A stretch of 64,000 bases of DNA, taken from the NCBI RefSeq assembly GCF_019613795.1, contig NZ_CP080429.1, positions 2,406,501-2,470,500 of the forward strand, written 5' to 3'. Under the pieces are notes generated by a model. The model made no database searches and was not told the origin of the DNA. It saw only the letters and a program-made list of their open reading frames with translations. The translations under genes were made by a program, and so were the position numbers. The number at the start of each line of letters is the position of its first letter. Positions within the stretch are counted from its first letter, which is position 1. The stretch comes from Flavobacterium litorale (GTDB taxonomy: Bacteria > Bacteroidota > Bacteroidia > Flavobacteriales > Flavobacteriaceae). Below, in pieces: positions 56,196 through 64,000 of this stretch.

Positions 56196-59100
56196 ATGAC
56201 GTTATTTGACTTCGAATTAAGTCCTTTAAGGCAATGCGCACGTAAGTTATATATACTATGTGCAATATTGCTATGGTCTGCACTGTACTCACACACTACG
56301 GTTGCACAGGAGTTTTTGCTCGATGTTAATGTTACCAATCAAACTTGCCTAGGTAACGGGCAGCTAACGCTATCTGTTAGTAACCAAAATCCTGATGCCC
56401 CTGTTACGTACATAGTATACTTATTGCCCAATACCGTAAACGCAATTTACAATAATACAAACCCCATAGTTAGTAACCTTACAGATGGTACTTACCTTGT
56501 TGTTGCTACACAAACTATTGATGGAACTACCGTTAGCGACGAACAAGAAGTTATTATTGCTGATGAAACAGAACCCTTAATTTACAATGTAACTAGTGAT
56601 AGTACTGTATGTGGCGACGATGGTATTATAAACATAATTGTAACACAGGGGAATCCTGAAACATACGAGATACTTACAGGACCTGTTACAGCACCAGCGC
56701 AAGAATCGAATACATTTGAAGGTGTACCCGCAGGTACCTACACCGTAAGAGTAATAGATAATTGTGGCGAAGGAATTGTAAAGGCGCATACTGTAATCTC
56801 TACAGAATCGGTAATGGTAATAAGTGGAACAGGATTCCCTGATGCCGAGTTACCCGATTGTAATACAATAACCATAAGCCACACTATAACACCTCAAAAC
56901 CCTGATATTCCAATACCAGGTCCTGTAAATATTACCTATACATTATTCCCACCAGATGGAGGCGATCCCATTATATTTACAGATGTATTAGGAGTAGAAG
57001 ATGAAACAACACAAGAAGTACCTTTTTTTTATGATACCGACTATTTTTACGATTTAGAAATTACTGATGGTTGTGGCAGAATATATTCTGTACCCAACAA
57101 TCTCATTAGGCAAAAACTTAGAGCAGATGGCGGTTTTGATAATGCAGAGTGCGGAGGTAAAATTATTTTGATAGGTGTTGCCAAATACGTAGCGCCTTAT
57201 ACCATAACATTTACGGAATTTCCAGAAGATTTTGACCCTGAAATAGCGAATACGCAACATCCAGGACCGTTTGCTGGAGAACAAGTTATATACGGAGCCT
57301 CTGATGCCCCAGTACCCTTTGGGTTTTACGAATTTACCATTACAGATGCCTGCGGTCGTAGTGAAACAGGTACTATTTTGATTGAAGAGGATGAAGAAAT
57401 ACAGCCCTTAGATAATTCAAGAAATAATGATTGCGAGGATAATTTGGGTACAACTGAAATAGTATTGCCTGGATTTATATTAGTAGGTGGTAACATTCTT
57501 ACAGCACCCGCCGAATATATTGAAACATTACCTTATGACCTCTCGGGGAATATAAACGATGATGATAACGTAGAAGTGGACGGGTTACCACCAGGAATAT
57601 ACCAATTTGAGGTTATTGACGAATGCGATAATGTGTACCCTATAGAAATTGAAATTCCAGAATTTAGCGCTTCAGGTATTACATACAATGCCCGCCCCGA
57701 CTGTGCTATAGGTTTAGGCTCTATAAGAGTTGGTAGCGGTTTCCCACTAACTGCTGTAACTATTACCAGTGCACCAGCAGCATTTAGCGAAACGCTTCCG
57801 TTTAATGCCTTTGAATTTGTAGCAGGAGATGGAGCGTTATATATGGACAGCCTACCCCCTGGCGAATATACTTTTACTGCAGATACTGATTGCACTGATG
57901 AATTGACTATATCGGGAACAGTAACAGGATATGAAGTAACAAGTAATGAAATTTCCGAAGTACGTTACTGTGGCGCATTCGATCTTAATGTGGCACACAA
58001 TAGTAATGGTGTGGCATTTAATAAGTTTTGGCTTCAAAAATTAATTGACCCAGATACCAATACGTGGGGGCATCCAACAATGGCAGGCGGCAACTATGAA
58101 GAAGGTACGCTACCCATGAACAACAATAGTTTAGAGGTAAACAATAACGCTACTACAATTAACCTAATTAGTACAGGCAACTTTAGAGTTCTTAAATCGT
58201 TTAAGTCATTTGGTAATGGTGTTAACGAGAAAGACTGTGTAGAAATATTATATGAATTTGAGTTTTTCGACGATTTAAACATAACCGATATAAAAAGCCT
58301 TACCTGCTCTGGTAGCGTTGCCGATGTAGAAATAACTGCTATTGGTGCAGAACCGCTTACCTATACCATAATTAGTAAAAATGGTGACACTAGCTTTACC
58401 ATTGGTAATGGCAACAACAATATATTTTTAGGGTTGGAATCGGCCATATACGAGTTAAGGGTTGATGACCCTTGTGGTAACTTTGATACATTGCCCTTTA
58501 ATGTTGCCGAATTGCCATCATTAGTCAACGCAACAGCACCTAATAATATTGATATTTGTGACGAAGGCGGTGATGGAATAGAAAACTATAATCTTGCTGA
58601 CTTTGATGAAACAATACTTAACGGACAAAGTTTAGACGAGGTTACACTTACCTACCACAGTAATGAAAATGATGCCGAGACGGGTGCTGCACCACTACCA
58701 ATGGAATATACTGCAAACATTGGTTTGAGCGAAATTTTTGCTCGGGTGGTGTTTAACGAAAGTGCCGAAGATTGTTATGCAACAACATCATTTAGGATAA
58801 TTATACGCGAATTACCTCAATTACAAATGCAAGATGTATGGTCGGCGTGCGAAGGCAAGAGTGTACGAATAGTTGCTGATGCGGGCTACGAAAGTTACCT
58901 ATGGTCTACCGAAGAAGAAACTAGAGCTATTACAGTTGAAGAAACTGGAGAGTATACTGTAACCGTAACCGATACACAAGGCTGCGAAACAACAAAAACA
59001 GTAACTGTAACCAACTCACAAGCCCCAGAAATAAATGAGGTGACTATTGAAGATTGGACTGAAAATAATAATATTATAACCGTTATACTGGAAAACACTA

Positions 59101-59501
59101 CCGATTTAGACCATTTTGAATACTCTTTAGATGGCATTATTTATCAGGAGAGCAATACATTTACAGGTTTAGAGCCTGGGCAGTACGATGTTTACGTACG
59201 TGATAAATTTGATTGTGGTATTGCTACCGAAGATGTTTTCCTGCTAACCTACCCTAAATTTTTCACCCCGAATGGTGATGGTGTGAATGAAACATGGCGT
59301 ATTGAATTTAGCAGACTAGAGCCTGATTTACATGTGTATATTTATGACCGCTATGGGAAAGCAATCACTGGATTCCTATCCAGTAGTGAGGGTTGGGACG
59401 GAACGCTAAATGGCAAAAAACTTCCTGCTACCGACTATTGGTTTGTAGTAACCCGCCAAAACGGAAAAGAATACAAGGGGCACTTCTCAATGGTGCGCTA
59501 A
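56196..59501 (+). CDS. T9SS type B cargo protein (gliding motility-associated C-terminal domain)
   Basis: 1101 aa. A signal peptide with hydrophobic residues 18-30 and a probable cut after A37 (VA-Q) is followed by about eight Ig/SprB-like beta modules with TCLGNGQLTLSV-type starts and short Cys pairs. The last 85 residues, from YPKFFTPNGDGVNETW, are the type B sorting domain (TIGR04131), which sends the protein out through T9SS and differs from the type A domains of the three other cargo proteins here. SprB-like surface adhesins use such tails in gliding; this protein may be similar, though no repeat unit like that of SprB is seen. Confidence 0.92.
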   Translation: MTLFDFELSPLRQCARKLYILCAILLWSALYSHTTVAQEFLLDVNVTNQTCLGNGQLTLSVSNQNPDAPVTYIVYLLPNTVNAIYNNTNPIVSNLTDGTYLVVATQTIDGTTVSDEQEVIIADETEPLIYNVTSDSTVCGDDGIINIIVTQGNPETYEILTGPVTAPAQESNTFEGVPAGTYTVRVIDNCGEGIVKAHTVISTESVMVISGTGFPDAELPDCNTITISHTITPQNPDIPIPGPVNITYTLFPPDGGDPIIFTDVLGVEDETTQEVPFFYDTDYFYDLEITDGCGRIYSVPNNLIRQKLRADGGFDNAECGGKIILIGVAKYVAPYTITFTEFPEDFDPEIANTQHPGPFAGEQVIYGASDAPVPFGFYEFTITDACGRSETGTILIEEDEEIQPLDNSRNNDCEDNLGTTEIVLPGFILVGGNILTAPAEYIETLPYDLSGNINDDDNVEVDGLPPGIYQFEVIDECDNVYPIEIEIPEFSASGITYNARPDCAIGLGSIRVGSGFPLTAVTITSAPAAFSETLPFNAFEFVAGDGALYMDSLPPGEYTFTADTDCTDELTISGTVTGYEVTSNEISEVRYCGAFDLNVAHNSNGVAFNKFWLQKLIDPDTNTWGHPTMAGGNYEEGTLPMNNNSLEVNNNATTINLISTGNFRVLKSFKSFGNGVNEKDCVEILYEFEFFDDLNITDIKSLTCSGSVADVEITAIGAEPLTYTIISKNGDTSFTIGNGNNNIFLGLESAIYELRVDDPCGNFDTLPFNVAELPSLVNATAPNNIDICDEGGDGIENYNLADFDETILNGQSLDEVTLTYHSNENDAETGAAPLPMEYTANIGLSEIFARVVFNESAEDCYATTSFRIIIRELPQLQMQDVWSACEGKSVRIVADAGYESYLWSTEEETRAITVEETGEYTVTVTDTQGCETTKTVTVTNSQAPEINEVTIEDWTENNNIITVILENTTDLDHFEYSLDGIIYQESNTFTGLEPGQYDVYVRDKFDCGIATEDVFLLTYPKFFTPNGDGVNETWRIEFSRLEPDLHVYIYDRYGKAITGFLSSSEGWDGTLNGKKLPATDYWFVVTRQNGKEYKGHFSMVR

Positions 59502-59531
59502 TATTCAGAAATAAATAATATATATCCCCAT

Positions 59532-59573
59532 AAAACACTAGCGGCTAAAGTATACTTTAGCCGCTAGTGTTTT
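59532..59573. terminator. Perfect 42-bp palindrome between convergent genes
   Basis: Two 21-bp arms (AAAACACTAGCGGCTAAAGTA and its complement) meet without a loop. A and T runs at the ends make it a likely bidirectional terminator for the cargo gene and the nucleoside permease gene. Confidence 0.85.
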
Positions 59574-59589
59574 TAAATAGTATGTGCAA

Positions 59590-60963
59590 TTAATGACTAA
59601 TAGTTGCCACTGCCTTAGGGTCGTGTTTATGCTTAAATAATATAGCAAAAGCAATAGCAATAACTAATGCATATATAGCAAAAGCTAGCCAGATGCTGTG
59701 CCAATCTTTCATAAAAATAGTATCGGTAAAACTACCGTTAGCAGCTACTTCAACATTTCTTTCTTCAATAAACTTTAGCATTACGGTATTAGAAGATTCT
59801 GTTTCTAAAAAGTCCGCCAAACCTGTCGTACTAGTAAACGACTTTGTAAAATATTTATCAATCATCCAACCCGAAATAAAACTACCAGCTACAGCACCAA
59901 ATCCGTTTGTCATCATCATAAATAAACCTTGTGCCGAAGAGCGTATTTTTGCGGGCGTAGTCGTTTCTATAAATAATGAACCTGATATATTGAAAAAGTC
60001 AAATGCCATACCATATACAACACACGATAGTATAATCATCCACAATCCTGTAACAGGATCGCCATAGGCAAAAAGTGCAAACCGAAGCACCCAAGCAAAC
60101 ATGCTAATAAGCATTACCTGCTTAATACCAAAACGCTTTAGAAAGAAAGGAATGGCAAGTATAAATAAGGTTTCGGAAACTTGTGATATGGACATTATTA
60201 TAGTAGAATATTCTACTACAAAGGAACTAGCGTATTTGGGGAAAAATTTAAACTCATCTAAAAAAACATCGCCATAAGCGTTTGTAAGCTGTAGGGCTGC
60301 ACCTAAAAACATGGAGAATATAAAAAATAAGGCTATTTTATATACGCCAAATAATTTAAAGGCTTCTAGCCCCAATGCTTCTATTAAAGAGGAATTTGCT
60401 TTTGTATTCTGCGGCTTACATTTAGGTAATGTAAAGGAGTAAAAACCTAAAATAACAGCCGCTAAACCTGCAATATAAAACTGATATTCGGTAGCTTTAT
60501 TATCCGTTAAATTGGTAATCCACATGGCAGCAATAAAACCTATAGTACCCCATACCCGTATGGGCGGAAAGCTCTTAACAACGTCAAGATTGTTTAGTTT
60601 TAGTGCAGTATAGGATATAGAATTGCTTAATGCAATGGTAGGCATATAAAAACACATGGCTACCAGCATTACATATATAAACGTAGTAGGGTCGTTTACC
60701 TGAGGAATGTAAAAAAGAGCTGCTGCGTATAGTAAATGGAGTACACCGTATAACCGTTCTGCATTTATCCATTTATCGGCTATTATACCTGTTAGGGTGG
60801 GCATAAATATAGAGGCAATTCCCATAGTACCAAATACAAGTCCAAATTGGGTTCCATCCCAATGTTTAGTACCAAACCAATAATTAGCAATAGTTATGAG
60901 CCATGCGCCCCAAACAAAAAATTGTAAGAAACTCATGGTAACGAGGCGGTTTTTAATCCCCAT
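59590..60963 (-). CDS. Nucleoside permease, MFS (NupG-like)
   Basis: 457 aa from the ATG at 60963 (MGIKNRL). About 12 membrane segments, starting with MSFLQFFVWGAWL and WFGTKHWDG, which are typical of the nucleoside:H+ symporter (NupG/XapB) branch; SFPPIRVWGTIGF is another family segment. A long loop around residues 390-420 lies before the last helices. It imports nucleosides with protons. The split 5'-nucleotidase at 23.2-24.9 kb would supply such nucleosides outside the inner membrane; the link is inference. Confidence 0.88.
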   Translation of the reverse strand: MGIKNRLVTMSFLQFFVWGAWLITIANYWFGTKHWDGTQFGLVFGTMGIASIFMPTLTGIIADKWINAERLYGVLHLLYAAALFYIPQVNDPTTFIYVMLVAMCFYMPTIALSNSISYTALKLNNLDVVKSFPPIRVWGTIGFIAAMWITNLTDNKATEYQFYIAGLAAVILGFYSFTLPKCKPQNTKANSSLIEALGLEAFKLFGVYKIALFFIFSMFLGAALQLTNAYGDVFLDEFKFFPKYASSFVVEYSTIIMSISQVSETLFILAIPFFLKRFGIKQVMLISMFAWVLRFALFAYGDPVTGLWMIILSCVVYGMAFDFFNISGSLFIETTTPAKIRSSAQGLFMMMTNGFGAVAGSFISGWMIDKYFTKSFTSTTGLADFLETESSNTVMLKFIEERNVEVAANGSFTDTIFMKDWHSIWLAFAIYALVIAIAFAILFKHKHDPKAVATISH

Positions 60964-61050
60964 AAAAAGCAATACTTAAATTAACGTTTAATTAACAGCG
61001 GTAAAACTATCAATAAAATTTGATTTTTAAGGTAATGTAGTTGCAAAAGT

Positions 61051-61734
61051 TCAAGTTACACTAGCTACAAGTGTTAGTACTTTATCAAATTGTTCTTGTA
61101 TGGTCAGTTCGGAGTTATCTATGGCTATAGCATCGTCTGCTTTTACCAGTGGTGAGTCTGCCCTAGTCGAATCAATACTATCGCGTTCTTGTACATTTTT
61201 TAACACCTCTTCGTAAGTTACCTTATCGCCTTTTGCAATAAGTTCGTCATAGCGTCGCTGCGCACGGGTTTGTGCACTAGCCGTCATGTATAATTTTAAC
61301 TCGGCATCAGGAAATACAACTGTGCCAATATCACGTCCGTCCATTACCACACCTTTATTGGCTCCCATTTGCTGTTGCTGTTCTACTAATTTAGCCCTTA
61401 CGGCAGATACTGCTGCTACTCGGCTAACTTTACTGGATACGGCTAGGGTACGTATTACTTTCTCTACGTTTTGTCCGTTCAAATACATTTCTGCAAAACC
61501 CAAATCAGCATTAAATACAAAACGAAGGTTTATATTTGATAAATTGTTTACTAATGCTTTTTCATCAAAATGATTATCGTCAATATACCCCTCTTCCATT
61601 GCATAGTACGTAACAGCACGGTACATGGCACCCGTATCTACATATGCGTACCCTAAATGTTTGGCGAGTTGTTTGGCGAGTGTGCTTTTTCCTGTGGAAG
61701 AAAAACCATCTATAGCAATAGTAATTTTTTTCAT
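61051..61734 (-). CDS. cmk: Cytidylate kinase
   Basis: 227 aa. It phosphorylates CMP and dCMP with ATP. The P-loop is GFSSTGKSTLA at about residues 10-20; DTGAMYRAVTYYA binds the nucleotide base, DGRDIGTVVFP holds the catalytic Asp-Arg, and the LID is ERDSIDSTRADSPL. In Flavobacteriia it lies between porQ and other genes, as here. A promoter (61755-61787) lies upstream. Confidence 0.96.
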   Translation of the reverse strand: MKKITIAIDGFSSTGKSTLAKQLAKHLGYAYVDTGAMYRAVTYYAMEEGYIDDNHFDEKALVNNLSNINLRFVFNADLGFAEMYLNGQNVEKVIRTLAVSSKVSRVAAVSAVRAKLVEQQQQMGANKGVVMDGRDIGTVVFPDAELKLYMTASAQTRAQRRYDELIAKGDKVTYEEVLKNVQERDSIDSTRADSPLVKADDAIAIDNSELTIQEQFDKVLTLVASVT

Positions 61735-61754
61735 GTGCTAAATTTATCGATACA

Positions 61755-61787
61755 CAAAAGTAGTGATAAACGTAAAATAGTAGACAA
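61755..61787 (-). promoter_or_regulatory. Promoter of cmk
   Basis: The minus strand has TTG (61785-61787), a 22-nt spacer and TACTTTTG (61755-61762). The leader would be about 14 nt. Confidence 0.5.
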
Positions 61788-61803
61788 AGAAACTACTATT
61801 TTA

Positions 61804-62820
61804 CTAGAGTTTTATGGTTAGTCCAAACAAACTGGTATTTGCGGCTAATGTGTATCGGGAATAGGAATAATCAAAACGCAGGTTATTAAAACGTAGTCCC
61901 ATACCTACGGATATTCCAGAAAAATTTCGTTGCTCCTCTACCCTTAACTCCTCACCTCTCCTAAAGTTGTAGCCTACTCTCAGGTTAAAACTTTTCCCTG
62001 GAAAAAGTTCTGCTCCTACAATAAGGTGGCGTAATGCATTATTTACAAACGATACTTTTTCTTCTTCTACCGTACCATCTATACTTTGTTCTGCACGGTT
62101 AGGGTTAGAAAAGGCAATATTCCATTGTTGTAAATTCTCGAGGGTTATGTGCCAACGTATGGGCACATTTTCAACTTCCTGCGATATTCCTGCTATAATT
62201 TCTAATGGTAAGCGCTCTTGCACTCCTGCGTAGGTGGTAAATTGCATACCTACATTACGTATGGCAAGGGCTATATTAATATCGTTATCTTCGTCAATAT
62301 ACAATGCACCTATGTCTATTGCGCCACCAAAGGAGTTATAACTTTCTAGCGTAGACGATATTAGTTTACCATTTGCTCCTACGTAAATATCCGTCCACGG
62401 AATGTTGTAGGCGTAACCAAAAGAGAGTGCTATTTCGCTACCTGTAAAATCGCCTGTTAACAGTCCTGCTTCGTCACGACCTTCAAAAGTACCGTAATTT
62501 ACGTATGTTACACCCGCATGGAATGTTTGTACGTGCCTATCGTACGTATAGGCATAGGCAGCAGTACCATAGGTTACTTCGCCAAAATAACTCCCATAAT
62601 TTACTGAGAGCCTGTTGTGCATATCTGGGTTAATGGTTGCAGGGTTATATATGGCTTGGTTTACATCGTAATCGTAAATAGTAACCGTTTTTCCGCCAAG
62701 GGCAGCTTGGCGTGGGGAGGTGACAAGGCTTAAAAACTGATAGGTTGCTCTACCTCCTATTTGACTAAAAGACAATGTACTACTGAGTAGAAGAAAATAA
62801 AGATAACCTTTTTTGAACAT
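61804..62820 (-). CDS. porQ: Type IX secretion system protein PorQ
   Basis: 338 aa from the ATG at 62820 (MFKKGYLYFLLL), which gives a clean signal peptide cut before QIGG; an ATG at 62844 is an alternative. The mature part is a beta-barrel of the PorQ type, with ATYQFLSLVTSPRQAALGGK near the start and an aromatic C-terminal strand. PorQ is an outer membrane protein that, with PorU, PorV and PorZ, forms the attachment complex processing T9SS cargo. The porQ-cmk-lon order is typical of Flavobacteriia. The cargo proteins of this window would pass through this system. Confidence 0.92.
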   Translation of the reverse strand: MFKKGYLYFLLLSSTLSFSQIGGRATYQFLSLVTSPRQAALGGKTVTIYDYDVNQAIYNPATINPDMHNRLSVNYGSYFGEVTYGTAAYAYTYDRHVQTFHAGVTYVNYGTFEGRDEAGLLTGDFTGSEIALSFGYAYNIPWTDIYVGANGKLISSTLESYNSFGGAIDIGALYIDEDNDINIALAIRNVGMQFTTYAGVQERLPLEIIAGISQEVENVPIRWHITLENLQQWNIAFSNPNRAEQSIDGTVEEEKVSFVNNALRHLIVGAELFPGKSFNLRVGYNFRRGEELRVEEQRNFSGISVGMGLRFNNLRFDYSYSRYTLAANTSLFGLTIKL

Positions 62821-62878
62821 TCTTGTTACATACGTTTTGTGCATACTATAACGCAACTGCGAAGATATTATTTTTATA

Positions 62879-62911
62879 CAAAAAAACGGCTAATAAATTT
62901 CAGCCGTTTTT
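62879..62911 (-). terminator. Terminator after lon
   Basis: AAAAAACGGCT and AGCCGTTTTTT form an 11-bp stem with a 10-nt loop, 25 nt after the lon stop on the minus strand. Confidence 0.8.
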
Positions 62912-62935
62912 TATGCTATTATATATGCAAAAATA

Positions 62936-64000
62936 CTATAATGTTTTTGCGTTTTTTACAGGTTGGTCAGTTACGGCATGCTTAATTACATCGCTCATTT
63001 CTTTTACGTAGTGAAAGGTAAGCCCTTGCAAATATTCTGGTTTAATTTCGTCAATATCGCGCTTGTTGTCTTCACACAATAATACTTCTTTAATATTAGC
63101 ACGTTTAGCAGCAAGTATTTTCTCTTTAATACCACCAACAGGGAGTACTTTACCTCTTAAGGTAATTTCGCCCGTCATTGCCATTTGTTTTTTAACTCTT
63201 TTTTGTGTGAATGACGATACTAACGATGTTAGCATGGCTACACCTGCACTAGGGCCATCTTTTGGCGTTGCGCCTTCGGGTACGTGTATGTGTACGTTGT
63301 AACTCGATATTACTTCTGGGCTTATTCCTAACAAGGCTGCGTTGGCTTTAATATATTCGAGTGCTATGGTTGCAGATTCTTTCATTACCGTACCTAAGTT
63401 ACCCGTCATGGTCATACTACCTTTTCCTTTAGATAGTATGGATTCTATAAACAGGATATCGCCACCAACAGTAGTCCATGCCAATCCCGTTACTACACCT
63501 GCTACATCGTTATTTTCGTACTTATCGCGTTCCATTTTTGGTGCTCCAAGTGCTTCAATAATATCAGCATCGGTAACTTTAATATTGTATTCTTCCTCCA
63601 TTGCTATTGCTTTTGCAATAGAGCGTACCATTTTAGCCAATTGTTTTTCGAGACCACGAACACCTGATTCGCGTGTGTAGCCTACTATTATTTTTTCAAG
63701 CTGCCTTTTACCAATACTAATATCTTTAGTGGTAAGCCCATGCTCTTTTATTTGTTTTGGTAAGAGGTGCTTTCTGGCTATTTCTACTTTCTCCTCTATG
63801 GTATACCCCGTCATTTTAATAATCTCCATTCTGTCGCGAAGTGCAGGCTGAATGCTTGACATGTTATTGGACGTAGCAATAAACATTACCTTAGAGAGGT
63901 CGAAACCTAACTCTAAGAAATTATCGTAAAACTCGGAGTTTTGCTCAGGGTCCAGTACCTCTAATAATGCTGATGAAGGATCGCCATTATGCCCGCTGGA
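62936..64000 (-). CDS. lon: ATP-dependent endopeptidase Lon, C-terminal part (cut by right edge)
   Basis: The last 354 residues are present; the frame is open to the right edge. From the edge it starts in the AAA+ module after Walker B ([20 protein letters not shown] sensor 1, RDRME arginine finger), then the alpha-helical lid ([11 protein letters not shown]), and the protease domain with the catalytic Ser in GPSAGVAM and Lys in AAKRANIK. Lon degrades misfolded and regulatory proteins in the cytoplasm. An ATG at 63886 is internal. The porQ gene lies behind its terminator. Confidence 0.95.
   Translation of the reverse strand, partial: SSGHNGDPSSALLEVLDPEQNSEFYDNFLELGFDLSKVMFIATSNNMSSIQPALRDRMEIIKMTGYTIEEKVEIARKHLLPKQIKEHGLTTKDISIGKRQLEKIIVGYTRESGVRGLEKQLAKMVRSIAKAIAMEEEYNIKVTDADIIEALGAPKMERDKYENNDVAGVVTGLAWTTVGGDILFIESILSKGKGSMTMTGNLGTVMKESATIALEYIKANAALLGISPEVISSYNVHIHVPEGATPKDGPSAGVAMLTSLVSSFTQKRVKKQMAMTGEITLRGKVLPVGGIKEKILAAKRANIKEVLLCEDNKRDIDEIKPEYLQGLTFHYVKEMSDVIKHAVTDQPVKNAKTL

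Overview
The window is a piece of chromosome from a member of the Bacteroidota, most likely family Flavobacteriaceae (Flavobacterium or a close relative). The evidence is low GC content, AT-rich intergenic DNA, promoters of the Bacteroidota type (TTG about 19 nt upstream of TAnnTTTG), almost no Shine-Dalgarno sequences, type IX secretion system (T9SS) machinery (PorQ, a PorD-like protein), four very large secreted proteins with T9SS C-terminal sorting domains of type A and type B, and many Bacteroidota-specific families (DUF4835, DUF6913, DUF6495, DUF1599, Rpb6-like omega subunit). Both edges cut genes: an acyl-ACP thioesterase on the left and the Lon protease on the right.

Layout. 1-4.4 kb: end of the thioesterase, a convergent histidine kinase/OmpR regulator pair, coaE and a GT2 glycosyltransferase. 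4.4-15.5 kb: two adjacent giant T9SS cargo proteins (1778 and 1793 aa) built from FN3, GEVED, jelly-roll and Ig-like modules; they share modules and nearly the same sorting domain, and the second carries four almost identical 228-bp tandem repeats. 15.7-23.2 kb: a run of minus-strand housekeeping genes (fabI, recN, PorD-like, coaBC, rpoZ, bamD, dapA, DUF6913). 23.2-24.9 kb: a 5'-nucleotidase split into two genes. 25 kb: a lone small P-loop protein of unknown function. 25.6-31.1 kb: nadC, a BrkB-family membrane protein, DUF2147, priA and a LytTR response regulator.

31.2-35.6 kb: the ribosomal operon rpsF-rpsR-rplI, DUF6495, ligA and rlmH. 35.6-40.6 kb: folP divergent from a DUF1599 gene, then a redox group (MauE/DoxX-thioredoxin fusion, lone ABC permease, TlpA-like lipoprotein) and tpiA. 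40.8-44.8 kb: a third T9SS cargo protein (choice-of-anchor I type). 44.8-52.5 kb: envelope and metabolic genes (YdcF/ElyC, glmM, ACP phosphodiesterase, ClC channel, fsa, SDR, bestrophin). 52.5 kb: the SRP RNA gene (ffs), divergent from a glutaminyl-peptide cyclotransferase gene. 54-56 kb: rpsA with a structured leader. 56.2-59.5 kb: a T9SS type B cargo protein. 59.6-64 kb: nucleoside permease, cmk, porQ and lon.

Most genes are ordinary core genes of the family. No CRISPR array, prophage, transposase, tRNA or rRNA was seen. The parts that stand out are the giant repeat-bearing cargo proteins, the orphan P-loop protein, a perfect Shine-Dalgarno sequence in front of rplI, the inverted repeat around the rpsA promoter, the duplicated DUF1599 protein and several long perfect palindromes between convergent genes. 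I used the Bacteroidota promoter consensus to settle several start codons, for example folP, DUF6913 and rpsA.
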